The position numbers and the translations under genes are program-made. Below, in pieces: positions 46,191-54,930 of a DNA stretch of 64,000 bases (positions are counted from its first letter, which is position 1; each line of letters opens with the position of its first letter). Under the pieces are notes generated by a model. The model saw nothing but the letters and a program-made list of their open reading frames with translations, did not search any database and was not told the origin of the DNA. This DNA is from Pedobacter aquatilis (GTDB lineage: Bacteria > Bacteroidota > Bacteroidia > Sphingobacteriales > Sphingobacteriaceae): positions 108,983 through 172,982 of the forward strand of contig NZ_JAUFPW010000030.1 of assembly GCF_030409415.1 (NCBI RefSeq). The letters run 5' to 3'.

Positions 46191-47426
46191 TTAATTCAAT
46201 TTGTTAATTTGGCTTTGTGCTTCTTCAATTAAAATTACTGATTGCTCATCTGTATTCATCGCTTTCAAAACCATTTCATCAATTATTTTGGCTATCGAAG
46301 TCCAGTTTTTATGCTGTGGCAGCATGTTTGCCACCTCATGCAACTGTTCCAATTTATGGTAATATGGAATAATTTCGTTCACCTCTGCATCTTTCCAGGT
46401 CGAAATTCGGCAGCCAATTCCACCCTCCAGCGTTAGCATTTTATCCTGTTCTACATCTGTTACAAACCTTAAAAAATCGTAAGCCAGATTTTTATTTTTA
46501 CTGCCTTTGGCGATGGTATAAAGCCAATATACGTTCAAAGATGCGGACTCCTTTCCTAATGCTGCCGGCAATAAATCTACTGCGACTTTGCCTTTAACTT
46601 TTGAGTTGGAATCTACTTCACACATGGCGGCAAAGCCAAACCAATTTATCATCATCGCCGCTTCACCTTGTGAGAAGGCAATTCCTGCGGCTACAGATTC
46701 GAATTCGGCAGATTTTGGATGAATCGCAGACTCATCATTTACGATGTTGCGGTAAAAATCCAAGCCATCAATTGCGGCTTTAGTATTGATTTGAATGTTT
46801 CCATCCTTATCGACTAAAGTTCCACCTCTGGTCCAAAGTTGCAGGCAAAAATCGAAAACCGTATTATGTCCATCAGGATAGCAAGCGAAAATACTTCCAT
46901 ATAAATTATCCGCAGGGCGATTAAAAAATTGCGCAACCTGATGAAAATCTTCCCAGGTTTTTGGCACCTCTAAAGCTTTTCCGAATTGCTTTAAATAGCT
47001 GGCCTGCTCTGCTTCGCTTTCAAATAAATCTTTTCTGTAAATGAAACATTCTGGTCCATCGTGGAAAGGTAAACCTACCACTTCCCATCCAAAACCCTGT
47101 AAACCTAATAGCGATTTACTCCATCCTTTTGGAAAATCAACTGGCTTATTATTATTGATATATGGATTTAAAACTTCGAAAGCATTGCTTAAATAACCTT
47201 CATAAATCCAATCGGTATTGATGTGGGCTATATCAAAATCACCATTCTCTAAGCCTCTACTAGTAATGGTGCTTTCGTAAAGTTCATGCAAATCCATCAC
47301 AACCATTTCGAGTTTCAGCTTACAGTCAGAAAATGCACAAAATTTGTCCCAAAATTTCTGCATTGCAGACTCAAAAGGGGCAAATTTGCGTACGGCTATT
47401 CTGAAAGTATCGGCTTGATTATGCAT
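46191..47426 (-). CDS. ABC-type solute-binding-like protein without signal peptide (SBP1)
   Basis: 411 residues with the family 1 extracellular solute-binding fold: FDIAHINTDWIYEGYL, LPFHDGPECFIYRKDLF, PKTWEDFHQVAQFF, and FSQGEAAMMINWFG are all characteristic. The N-terminus (MHNQADTFRIAVRKFAPFES) begins directly with the first beta-strand; there is no signal peptide or lipobox, so the product appears cytosolic. No ABC permease or ATPase gene is in the window. It overlaps the end of a CaiB-family gene by 8 bases and abuts the Gfo/Idh gene, so it is made with metabolic enzymes rather than a transporter. Confidence 0.85.
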   Translation of the reverse strand: MHNQADTFRIAVRKFAPFESAMQKFWDKFCAFSDCKLKLEMVVMDLHELYESTITSRGLENGDFDIAHINTDWIYEGYLSNAFEVLNPYINNNKPVDFPKGWSKSLLGLQGFGWEVVGLPFHDGPECFIYRKDLFESEAEQASYLKQFGKALEVPKTWEDFHQVAQFFNRPADNLYGSIFACYPDGHNTVFDFCLQLWTRGGTLVDKDGNIQINTKAAIDGLDFYRNIVNDESAIHPKSAEFESVAAGIAFSQGEAAMMINWFGFAAMCEVDSNSKVKGKVAVDLLPAALGKESASLNVYWLYTIAKGSKNKNLAYDFLRFVTDVEQDKMLTLEGGIGCRISTWKDAEVNEIIPYYHKLEQLHEVANMLPQHKNWTSIAKIIDEMVLKAMNTDEQSVILIEEAQSQINKLN

Positions 47427-48582
47427 TTGCGGTTGTATTCTGAGTAATAAATTCTTTGATGATTTTCTCGTTGTCCTGCCCTAATTTTGGCGAACCTTTT
47501 GGTGAAGTTAATAATTCTCCATCAATACGAATCGGGCAACGCGTGGTTTCATACTTATAGCCATCAACCATTTCTACTTCTTGTATCATTTTCAAAACCT
47601 TAAAGCCATCATGAGCCATCAAAGCATTCCAATTCAATACATCAGAACACCAAATATCTGCTGGTTCTAATTTGGAAAGCCATTTCTCGGTGCTTTCAGT
47701 TAGCAAATGTTCAGCTAAAATGGTTTTAATTTCATCGCGTTTATCAAAGGCTTCTTCAATGGCGATATAATCTAGAAGTTTATCGCATCCAAGCAAATTT
47801 CCCAGTTGGGGAATTGACCCCATTGCTAAAGCTAAATATCCATTTTCTGTTTGATAAATACCATAAGGCGCACCCAGATAAGCATTGGCATTGTTCTTTT
47901 TTGAACGCTCTGGCAAGCTTCCGCCATCATTCATAAAAGTGGTAATGGTTTCAAACTGAAAATCATAAGCAGATTCCATCATACTTACCTGCACAAAACC
48001 GCCCTCATTTTTTATCGCTTTGCGATACAAACAAGCTAAAAGACCTTGCGCCAAATGTGCGCCTGCAAGCATATCTACAATAGATAAACCCATAGCTACA
48101 GGTCCGCTATCCGCATTTCCAGTTAAGGAAGTAAGTCCGGTAACCGATTGCAGCAGTAAATCCTGACCAGGTTTATTTTTCCACTCTGTTTCAGCTCCAT
48201 AACCAGAAATTTCGCCATAAATAATGGTTGGATTTAAAGCGGTAACTGATTTGTAATCGAAACCCAAACGTTCCATTACGCCAGGGCGGAAATTATGAAT
48301 CATGACGTCTGCTTTTTTAAGCAGTTCGCGAACCATTTCGCAATCTTCCTCACTTTTTAAATCGACTTCAAAGCTCTCTTTATTTCTGTTTATGGCATGA
48401 AAAACCGATGATTCGCCATTCATAATCAAATTAGAGGTGTAAAGTGTTCGGCAAATATCGCCAACACCTAAACGCTCGATTTTGATTACACGAGCACCCA
48501 TATCGGCCAAGCGCAAACTTGCCGATGGCCCCGAAAGGAACTGACTGAAATCGATGACTAAATAATCTTCAAGCGGTCGCAT
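47419..48582 (-). CDS. CaiB/BaiF family CoA-transferase (class III), copy 1
   Basis: 387 residues from the ATG at 48582 (MRPLEDYLVIDF). An upstream ATG at 48651 adds 23 residues translated from a palindromic repeat and is rejected. Class III CoA-transferase features: GPSASLRLADMGARVIKIE, NRNKES, HNFRPGVMERLG, and the catalytic Asp170 in LSIVDMLAG. These enzymes move CoA between carboxylic acids. It is clearly paralogous to the neighbour at 48823-49974. It overlaps the following solute-binding-like gene by 8 bases. Confidence 0.92.
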   Translation of the reverse strand: MRPLEDYLVIDFSQFLSGPSASLRLADMGARVIKIERLGVGDICRTLYTSNLIMNGESSVFHAINRNKESFEVDLKSEEDCEMVRELLKKADVMIHNFRPGVMERLGFDYKSVTALNPTIIYGEISGYGAETEWKNKPGQDLLLQSVTGLTSLTGNADSGPVAMGLSIVDMLAGAHLAQGLLACLYRKAIKNEGGFVQVSMMESAYDFQFETITTFMNDGGSLPERSKKNNANAYLGAPYGIYQTENGYLALAMGSIPQLGNLLGCDKLLDYIAIEEAFDKRDEIKTILAEHLLTESTEKWLSKLEPADIWCSDVLNWNALMAHDGFKVLKMIQEVEMVDGYKYETTRCPIRIDGELLTSPKGSPKLGQDNEKIIKEFITQNTTANA

Positions 48583-48822
48583 AGTTTTATTTTTTTTTTG
48601 AGGTACGTGAAGACACGTACCTTGGCATCTAGTCTTGTTTCGTGTCTCCACGAACCAATATTATATTTCATTTTGTCATTCTGAGCGCAGCGAAGAACTT
48701 TTTAAACGTTTCTACAGGCTCAATGTGACATTTATTTCTTTAAGCATTCCGTCATTGCGAGGCAAGAAGCAATTTTCAGCAAAAAAGATTGCTTGGTGCC
48801 TAGCAATGACGAGAACTGTTTA
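48583..48822. repeat. Repeat cluster between the two CoA-transferase genes
   Basis: Contains ACGTGAAGACACGT and TTCGTGTCTCCACGAA hairpins (48604-48655), GTCATTCTGAGCGCAGCGAAG (48676-48696), and a REP-like palindrome (48750-48811). No gene. Confidence 0.65.
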
Positions 48823-49974
48823 TTAACTTATTTCAAACTCTTTATTAATTTGCTCCGTATTAAAACCCAACTTCGGCGCTGGTTTTGCCGCAAATAACTT
48901 TTCATTATCCAAACGAATCGGGCTTACGGTTGTCTTAATTTTCACATCATTACCTAAATCCAATTCTTGCTCTATTTGCAATTTTTTATAAGTATTCAGT
49001 TCTGTTGCAGTTTTGTAATTTAACACTTCGGCGCACCAAACCCCATTACTTTCTAAAAGATTAACCCAATTATTGGTATCATCTTGCAAAAATCTTTCGG
49101 CCAAACGCACAATTAATTTATCCCGATTATCAAAAGCTGAGCCTGCTTCCACATACAAATCGCTTATATCACATTTTATGATATTGCAAATATTTGGAAG
49201 GTTACCCATGGCCATTGCGATGTAGCCATCACGGGTTTCATACATACCGTAAGGCGCACTTAAATAAGCATGTGCACTACCTTTTGCCCCACTTCTATCG
49301 GGCAGTTTTCCGCCATCATTTAAGTAAGTGGTAATTACTTCGAACTGAACATCCAAAATAGATTCCAGCAAACTTACCTCAACCAAAACGCTTTTATTGG
49401 TTTTTGCCCGTTTGATTAAAGCAGCCATAATACCTTGCGCCAAGTGATTTCCACACATGATATCAGAAACTGATAAACCAAAAGGAATGGGTCCATCGGT
49501 ATCTAAACCAGATAAAAACGTTAAACCAGAAACGGCCTGCACCAATAAATCCTGACCCGGTTTGTTTCGCCATGGTCCATCATTACCATAACCTGTAACC
49601 ATTCCGTAAATAATTTTTGGGTTGATGTTTTGAACATTCGCATAATCCAATCCGATTTTCTCCATCACACCCGGGCGGAAATTATGTGTCATCACATCCG
49701 CTTTGCCGATTAATTGTTTCAGCTTTGCTAAATCTTCTGGATTTTTTAAATCGGCTGCGTAACTTTCCTTATTGCGGTTTATTGTATGAAAAAGCAAACT
49801 ATCTTCATCAACAAATAGGTTTTTAATGGATAATTGTCGGCAAGCATCACCAGTATTTGGTCGCTCGATTTTGATTACACGGGCACCTAAATCAGCCAGT
49901 TTTAATCCAGCCGATGGTCCTGCCAGGAATTGGCAAAACTCTAAAACCAAAAGTCCTTCTAATGGTCTGTTCAT
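48823..49974 (-). CDS. CaiB/BaiF family CoA-transferase (class III), copy 2
   Basis: 383 residues. Same family features as copy 1: GPSAGLKLADLGARVIKIE, HNFRPGVMEKIG, catalytic Asp171 in LSVSDIMCG. The two copies align along their whole length, so they arose by duplication and may form a heteromer or act on different acids. The start codon overlaps the stop of the upstream solute-binding-like gene (ATGA), mirroring the coupling of copy 1 with its own binding protein. Confidence 0.92.
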   Translation of the reverse strand: MNRPLEGLLVLEFCQFLAGPSAGLKLADLGARVIKIERPNTGDACRQLSIKNLFVDEDSLLFHTINRNKESYAADLKNPEDLAKLKQLIGKADVMTHNFRPGVMEKIGLDYANVQNINPKIIYGMVTGYGNDGPWRNKPGQDLLVQAVSGLTFLSGLDTDGPIPFGLSVSDIMCGNHLAQGIMAALIKRAKTNKSVLVEVSLLESILDVQFEVITTYLNDGGKLPDRSGAKGSAHAYLSAPYGMYETRDGYIAMAMGNLPNICNIIKCDISDLYVEAGSAFDNRDKLIVRLAERFLQDDTNNWVNLLESNGVWCAEVLNYKTATELNTYKKLQIEQELDLGNDVKIKTTVSPIRLDNEKLFAAKPAPKLGFNTEQINKEFEIS

Positions 49975-51131
49975 GATAAAACCAAAGTTTTAGATTTTTG
50001 ATATAATTCATTCATTTTCGATAAAACCTGCATTTCATCTCCACCATTCATTAAATAATCTCTCACCACATCTCCTGCATGGTCTTGAAAATACATGGAA
50101 CCGTGATAACGCGGACGAAGAAAAGCTCTTTGTAAAGCAGGTAGTGTATTCGAAAAGTAATTTTGACTTTGGCGATTCACTTCTTCGTTGTTCCAGGCGG
50201 CTAAATGCCCCGGCTGGCCTCCACTTTCGAAGAACAAAGTTGATTGGCAAGATGGAGCGCCAACAAATTCTACATATTTTGCTGCGATTTCCAATTCTTC
50301 GCATTTCGAAGAAATAGCCAAACCAGTTCCGCCCAAAGTGCTTCTCAAATTGGTTTTTCCATCTAAGGAAATCATATCGTGAAAATGTAATGCCTTGCGG
50401 GCATAACCATTTCTTGAATAATTCGAGTAACCATAAGCAAAAGGACAATAAGCAATTTCATCGCTTTGCGTCATGGCTTCATAAATCTGAATCGGATTTC
50501 TGTTAAAGTTTGCTTTATCCATTTTCGAAGCCAATTCGCGATACATTTGCAAAGCTTTTACACCAATTTCGGCCGAAATTACTTCCTCATCATTTTGGCA
50601 AGGGTCTTCACCTAAAGAACAACAAAGCGTGTAAAAATTCATCAAAACATCAATCGGGATGCCTGCAAAAGCAACCAATCCTTTGTCGGCTAGGGCTAAT
50701 AAATTTTCAAAAGACTTTGGTAGGTTTAATCCTTTTTCGGCAAGTAAATCTGGTCGAGAAGCGGCTACAGGTGTCGCCGCATCAATCGGCAAAGCCCATA
50801 AATGTTCATTGTAAAAGTAACTTTCATAAGATTGACCGACTGAATTTTCTTGCTGGTCTTTTAAATATTCATCCGACAGGTAAAAATCCAAAGGCACAAT
50901 TGATTTTGTTTTGGCTGCGAAACCTGCCCAAGGATGGTCGATAACCAATAAATCGAATTGCTCTGCTAATTCCTGGATGGAGAAATCGGCAAACTGTTGC
51001 AAACTTCTTTTCTCCCAAGTGATATTCACATTTGGGTTTAATTCAGAAAATCGCTGTGCAGTTGCCTGCATCGGCAATAATCCACGACTATGGTTCCAGC
51101 TTATTCCTTTTAAATTTATGATATTTTCCAC
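49971..51131 (-). CDS. ABC-type solute-binding-like protein without signal peptide (SBP2)
   Basis: 386 residues. The N-terminus INLKGISWNHSRGLLPMQAT followed by FSELNPNVNITWEKRSL is the usual mature start of family 1 solute-binding proteins (replacing IxxWxxS-type strands), with DLLVIDHPWAGFAA as the second strand region and SKCEELEIAAKYVEFV late. No signal peptide or lipobox precedes it, so it appears cytosolic. It is first of the SBP2-CaiB2 pair (ATGA overlap). It is only distantly similar to SBP1. No permease is present nearby. Confidence 0.83.
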   Translation of the reverse strand: MENIINLKGISWNHSRGLLPMQATAQRFSELNPNVNITWEKRSLQQFADFSIQELAEQFDLLVIDHPWAGFAAKTKSIVPLDFYLSDEYLKDQQENSVGQSYESYFYNEHLWALPIDAATPVAASRPDLLAEKGLNLPKSFENLLALADKGLVAFAGIPIDVLMNFYTLCCSLGEDPCQNDEEVISAEIGVKALQMYRELASKMDKANFNRNPIQIYEAMTQSDEIAYCPFAYGYSNYSRNGYARKALHFHDMISLDGKTNLRSTLGGTGLAISSKCEELEIAAKYVEFVGAPSCQSTLFFESGGQPGHLAAWNNEEVNRQSQNYFSNTLPALQRAFLRPRYHGSMYFQDHAGDVVRDYLMNGGDEMQVLSKMNELYQKSKTLVLS

Positions 51132-51243
51132 TTATATATCTTATTTTTTAACCGTTGACTGAAGTAAACGGCAATTTTTAATCTTCATTCTTTAGATTTC
51201 TTCAGTTCGCTCAATCCCAGCTTTGCAACGACGACAATTTGAA

Positions 51244-51291
51244 CGTCATTGCAAGGCACAGCCTGTCCCGTTTTTTCGGGAAAGCAATCTC
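51244..51291. repeat. REP-like element with CCCGTTTTTTCGGG centre
   Basis: Starts CGTCATTGCAAGGCACAGCC and ends AAAGCAATCT; the centre CCCGTTTTTTCGGG forms a hairpin. It lies in the 180-base gap between GH2 and SBP2. Confidence 0.6.
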
Positions 51292-51311
51292 TTTATAATT
51301 AAGTTTTCTCA

Positions 51312-53831
51312 TCATTTACTAGTATTAATCGTAATTGATGAAGCAGCCAAACCGGTCGATGTTGCGGTTAATTTAATAGTGCCATTTTTTTCTGTTGATT
51401 GAAGAATGGCTAAACACAAACCGTGAAATGCTTTACGGTAATTTGCTTTAAAAGGCTCAACACTAGCCTGAAAACCATTATCTACACCCGCGACAAATCC
51501 TTCACCTTCAACTTTAAAATCAACCAAATTATCCGAATTTGGCACAACATTACCAGCTGAATCCAAAATACGAACGGTTACAAATGATAAATCTTTACCA
51601 TCGGCTTTAATGTTTTTTCTATCGGCAATTAGTTCAATTTTTGCAGGCTTACCTGCGGTTTTTATTTCGCGGACCAAAACATCTTGACCATTATTGCGGG
51701 AAACCGCTTTTAAGGTTCCGGGTTCAAATTTTACGTTCCATTGGATATGCAAATCATCATTTTGCTTGGATTTTTTGCCTAAGGATTTTCCGTTTAGGTA
51801 TAGTTCAACTTCATCAGCATTGTTATAATAGGCCCAAACTTCAACCGATTTACCTTGCTCCCAGTTCCAATGTGGTAAAATATGCAACACAGGTTGGTTT
51901 GTCCACTCACTTTGGTACATGTAATATGAATCTTTTGGGAAACCTGCTAAATCTACAATGCCGAAATAGGAACTTCTGGCTGGCCAAGGGTAAGGTAAAG
52001 GCTCACCTAAATAATCAAATCCTGTCCAAACGAATAAACCCGAAACATGGTCGTATTTTTTAGCTTCCTTCCAGGTTTCTTCGTGTGTAGAACCCCAATA
52101 AGCAGAAACATTATCGTAAGATGAAGCCGACCATTCTTTATTACCCTCAGTAAATTTTGTTTTACCATCTCTAGGCCAGCGGCGAATGGTATCTGCGGTA
52201 TCGTAATATCCCCTTGTTTCTAATGCTGATGTAGTTTCAGCTGCAATAAATTTAACGCCGGGGTAATTTTTCGGAAAATCAGCGTACTTCTTGTGGTTAT
52301 AATTCAGCGCATACATATCCAGGGCTTTCGCCTGATACATAAAGTTTTTAGTAGAATCGGTTTCTGTTAAAGCAGAGATAACCGGACGGGTTTTATCTAA
52401 ATTTTTAACTATTGATACCAATTCTTTTGTAAGCGCAATACCTGTGCTATCGAACTGCTCCCGAATTTCGTTGCCGATACTCCATAAAATGATTGATGGA
52501 TGATTTCTATCGCGAAGAATCATATCTTGCAAATCACGTTTATGCCATTCAGGGAAATTCAGGTGGTAATCATTTTTATTTTTCTTCTTCGCCCACATGT
52601 CAAAAGCCTCATCCATCACTAGAAAACCCATTTTATCGCATAAATCTAAAAACTCAGGCGATGGCGGATTATGAGCAGTACGAATGGCGTTAACGCCCAT
52701 TTCTTTCATAATTTCCAGCTGGCGTTCTATAGCTCTGGTGTTTACCGCAGCGCCTAAAGCACCTAAATCGTGGTGTAGGCAAACGCCTAAAATCTTCATT
52801 GGTTTTCCGTTTAACGAGAAGCCTTTGGCAGCATCGAAATCAAACGAACGGATACCAAATTTGGTTTCGTAAGAATCGATTACTTTCCCGTTTTGAAGAA
52901 CTTGCGTAACTAATTTGTATTGATTAGGATTTTTTACAGACCAAAGTATTGGATTTTTAATGTCTAAAGTTTCATTTAATGTTTTGCCTGAAGCATCTAT
53001 TTTCGATGATTGTGGAGCACTTTTAACTATTAATTTTCCATCACCACCGTAGATTGAATTTACCAAAGAAACAGTTTGCGTTTTCAGGGTTTTGTTATGA
53101 ATCTGAGTTTGAATCTGAACTTTTCCAGACTTATCAGATGTAACAAAAGTTCCCCAATTTGCTACTCCAACTTTTGCTGTTGATGTTAACCACACATTTC
53201 TATATATCCCCGAACCAGAATACCAGCGAGAATCTGGTTGTAGTGAATTATCAACTTTAACCGCAATGATGTTTTTTCCGGCTTTTAGGTATTTGCTTAT
53301 CTCGTAAGCAAAAGAAATATAACCATACGGGCGTTTGCCTAAATATTTGCCATTTACCCAAACTTCTGAGTTTTTATAAACACCATCAAATTCGATGGTG
53401 ATTAATCTTGATGCAAAATTTGCGGGCGCTGTAAATTCCTTTCTATACCAACCAATTCCCGTTGGCAAACCACCACCCTCTGGTTTTGCAGGATTTTTCT
53501 CATCGAATTTCCCTTCAATGCTCCAATCGTGAGGCAAGGTTAGTTTACGCCATTTTGTATCGATAAAAGCAGGCGATTTTGCACCAGGTTCATCACCTAA
53601 AAAGAATTTCCAGTCTTTGTTGAAGCTGGTTCGGGTGCGAGTACCTGAAACAGATTGCTTCGTGCCTCGCAATGACGATAAAGGGTGCGTCATTGCGAGG
53701 CAAGAAGCAATCTCACCACTATAGGTTTCATTAGCGAAAGCATTAAGATTGCTTCGTGCCTCGCAATGACGTGAAGCCGATAATGCAGCAATCACAAGAA
53801 CTAAAACCTTAAAATAACCTTGCATCTTCAT
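51312..53831 (-). CDS. GH2 glycoside hydrolase (beta-galactosidase/beta-glucuronidase type) with a repeat inserted in frame
   Basis: 839 residues: signal peptide (about 1-18), a 40-residue segment (21-60) encoded by REP-like repeats, then GH2 sugar-binding, Ig-like and TIM-barrel domains and C-terminal Ig-like domains. Catalytic acid/base Glu in SIGNEIREQ, nucleophile Glu likely in FIAAETTSALETRG; N-terminal jelly roll begins TSFNKDWKFFLGD. The repeat (53652-53771) is exactly 120 bases and keeps the frame. The specific sugar (galactose, glucuronic acid or other) is not decided by sequence alone. Confidence 0.92.
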   Translation of the reverse strand: MKMQGYFKVLVLVIAALSASRHCEARSNLNAFANETYSGEIASCLAMTHPLSSLRGTKQSVSGTRTRTSFNKDWKFFLGDEPGAKSPAFIDTKWRKLTLPHDWSIEGKFDEKNPAKPEGGGLPTGIGWYRKEFTAPANFASRLITIEFDGVYKNSEVWVNGKYLGKRPYGYISFAYEISKYLKAGKNIIAVKVDNSLQPDSRWYSGSGIYRNVWLTSTAKVGVANWGTFVTSDKSGKVQIQTQIHNKTLKTQTVSLVNSIYGGDGKLIVKSAPQSSKIDASGKTLNETLDIKNPILWSVKNPNQYKLVTQVLQNGKVIDSYETKFGIRSFDFDAAKGFSLNGKPMKILGVCLHHDLGALGAAVNTRAIERQLEIMKEMGVNAIRTAHNPPSPEFLDLCDKMGFLVMDEAFDMWAKKKNKNDYHLNFPEWHKRDLQDMILRDRNHPSIILWSIGNEIREQFDSTGIALTKELVSIVKNLDKTRPVISALTETDSTKNFMYQAKALDMYALNYNHKKYADFPKNYPGVKFIAAETTSALETRGYYDTADTIRRWPRDGKTKFTEGNKEWSASSYDNVSAYWGSTHEETWKEAKKYDHVSGLFVWTGFDYLGEPLPYPWPARSSYFGIVDLAGFPKDSYYMYQSEWTNQPVLHILPHWNWEQGKSVEVWAYYNNADEVELYLNGKSLGKKSKQNDDLHIQWNVKFEPGTLKAVSRNNGQDVLVREIKTAGKPAKIELIADRKNIKADGKDLSFVTVRILDSAGNVVPNSDNLVDFKVEGEGFVAGVDNGFQASVEPFKANYRKAFHGLCLAILQSTEKNGTIKLTATSTGLAASSITINTSK
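53652..53771. repeat. REP-like repeat unit inside the GH2 reading frame
   Basis: A half unit (53652-53677) and a full palindrome (53688-53771; arms CGTCATTGCGAGGCAAGAAGC and GCTTCGTGCCTCGCAATGACG). Total 120 bases = 40 codons, no stop in the GH2 frame. Confidence 0.85.
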
Positions 53832-53837
53832 ATCTAA

Positions 53838-54929
53838 TCATTCCACAAAATTCACTTTACTTGTACCTAAATCTTTTGATGTTGCCACAGCAATTCCGCG
53901 TTGGTCTTGCTTGTTAACCGCACAATAGAAATGATAAACCACACCTTTATATTTTACCACAAATGATTTATGTGCATACAATTCATCGTATTTTTCAGAT
54001 GATTCAATCAAATTATCGCCGGTCCAATCGGTCCAGTTTATTAAATCTTTTGATACCGCAAAGCGATTGAACGAACCCTTCCTATCCTGCCAAAAAGCAC
54101 CAAAATAAAACATCACATAATTGTCGCCAATTTGCTGAATCACGCCATCACCAGTAATCCCAACCGGATGATGAACCACAGGATTTTTATTAAATCGCTG
54201 CCAGTTAATCATATCATCAGAAACTGCCATGCCAATGCGCTCGTACCAACGGGTTTTCTTGTTATTTGCTAACGAATCGCCTACGGCATTGTAATACATT
54301 ACAAAACGATGTCCGGTTAATCTTTTTTTATCTTCAACTACTGTGCTTTTAAATAATTTATGGCGATTTTCCCACCAGCGTACATCTTTATCCAGCGAAC
54401 TTAAAACTGGTTTATCAAACCTATTCCATTCTTGTACAATTGACGGATGTTTACTTGTATAAGCCATTCCGATTGACAACGGTTCTACTTCGTAACCTTT
54501 TTCTTTTCCGCCGAAGTAAGACATCCAATATTTCCCATTGAAAGATTTCGCCGCGTAACTTCCGCCCCATTTCGTATCTAAAAGTGCATTGTAACCTGCT
54601 TTTTGGTTATCATCCCATTTGCCAGAATCTTCGAACGACATTAATTTGCCCAGATTTTCCCAGTGCAGCAAATCCTTACTTTTCGCCATCCAGGTTTCAT
54701 AACCAAGACCGCTAAAAATCAGGTAAGTCATGTACCAGTCTTTGCCTTTTCTAAAAATAGTCGGGCAATCCATTTTATGGTCTTTATCGCCCGGAACCAT
54801 AGCCAAACCATATTTATAAGGCGTTTTAACTTCCTGATAAATCTTTTCCATCGTTTCAACAGAAACTTGATTTGTGTTTTGAGCCTGCAAATTCATCGCA
54901 CAAAACATTAGAAATATGATATACTTCAT
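53838..54929 (-). CDS. Secreted five-bladed beta-propeller glycosidase-like protein (GH43/GH32-type clan)
   Basis: 363 residues from the ATG at 54929 (MKYIIFLMFCAM), which gives a short signal peptide ending NLQAQ; the ATG at 54938 is an alternative. Repeated blade motifs of the GH43/GH117/GH130 type are visible: DCPTIFRKGKDWYMTY, SKDLLHWENLG, SDDMINWQRFN, GDGVIQQIGDNYVMFY, SKDLINWTDW. I cannot name the family. It follows the GH78 gene with essentially no gap and precedes the GH2 gene by 6 bases, so it belongs to the same glycan-degrading set. Confidence 0.8.
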   Translation of the reverse strand: MKYIIFLMFCAMNLQAQNTNQVSVETMEKIYQEVKTPYKYGLAMVPGDKDHKMDCPTIFRKGKDWYMTYLIFSGLGYETWMAKSKDLLHWENLGKLMSFEDSGKWDDNQKAGYNALLDTKWGGSYAAKSFNGKYWMSYFGGKEKGYEVEPLSIGMAYTSKHPSIVQEWNRFDKPVLSSLDKDVRWWENRHKLFKSTVVEDKKRLTGHRFVMYYNAVGDSLANNKKTRWYERIGMAVSDDMINWQRFNKNPVVHHPVGITGDGVIQQIGDNYVMFYFGAFWQDRKGSFNRFAVSKDLINWTDWTGDNLIESSEKYDELYAHKSFVVKYKGVVYHFYCAVNKQDQRGIAVATSKDLGTSKVNFVE

Positions 54930-54930
54930 C

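Noticed and set aside
46191..51131. A conventional ABC sugar importer
   Set aside because: Only solute-binding folds are present, without signal peptides; no permease or ATPase gene is found in the window.
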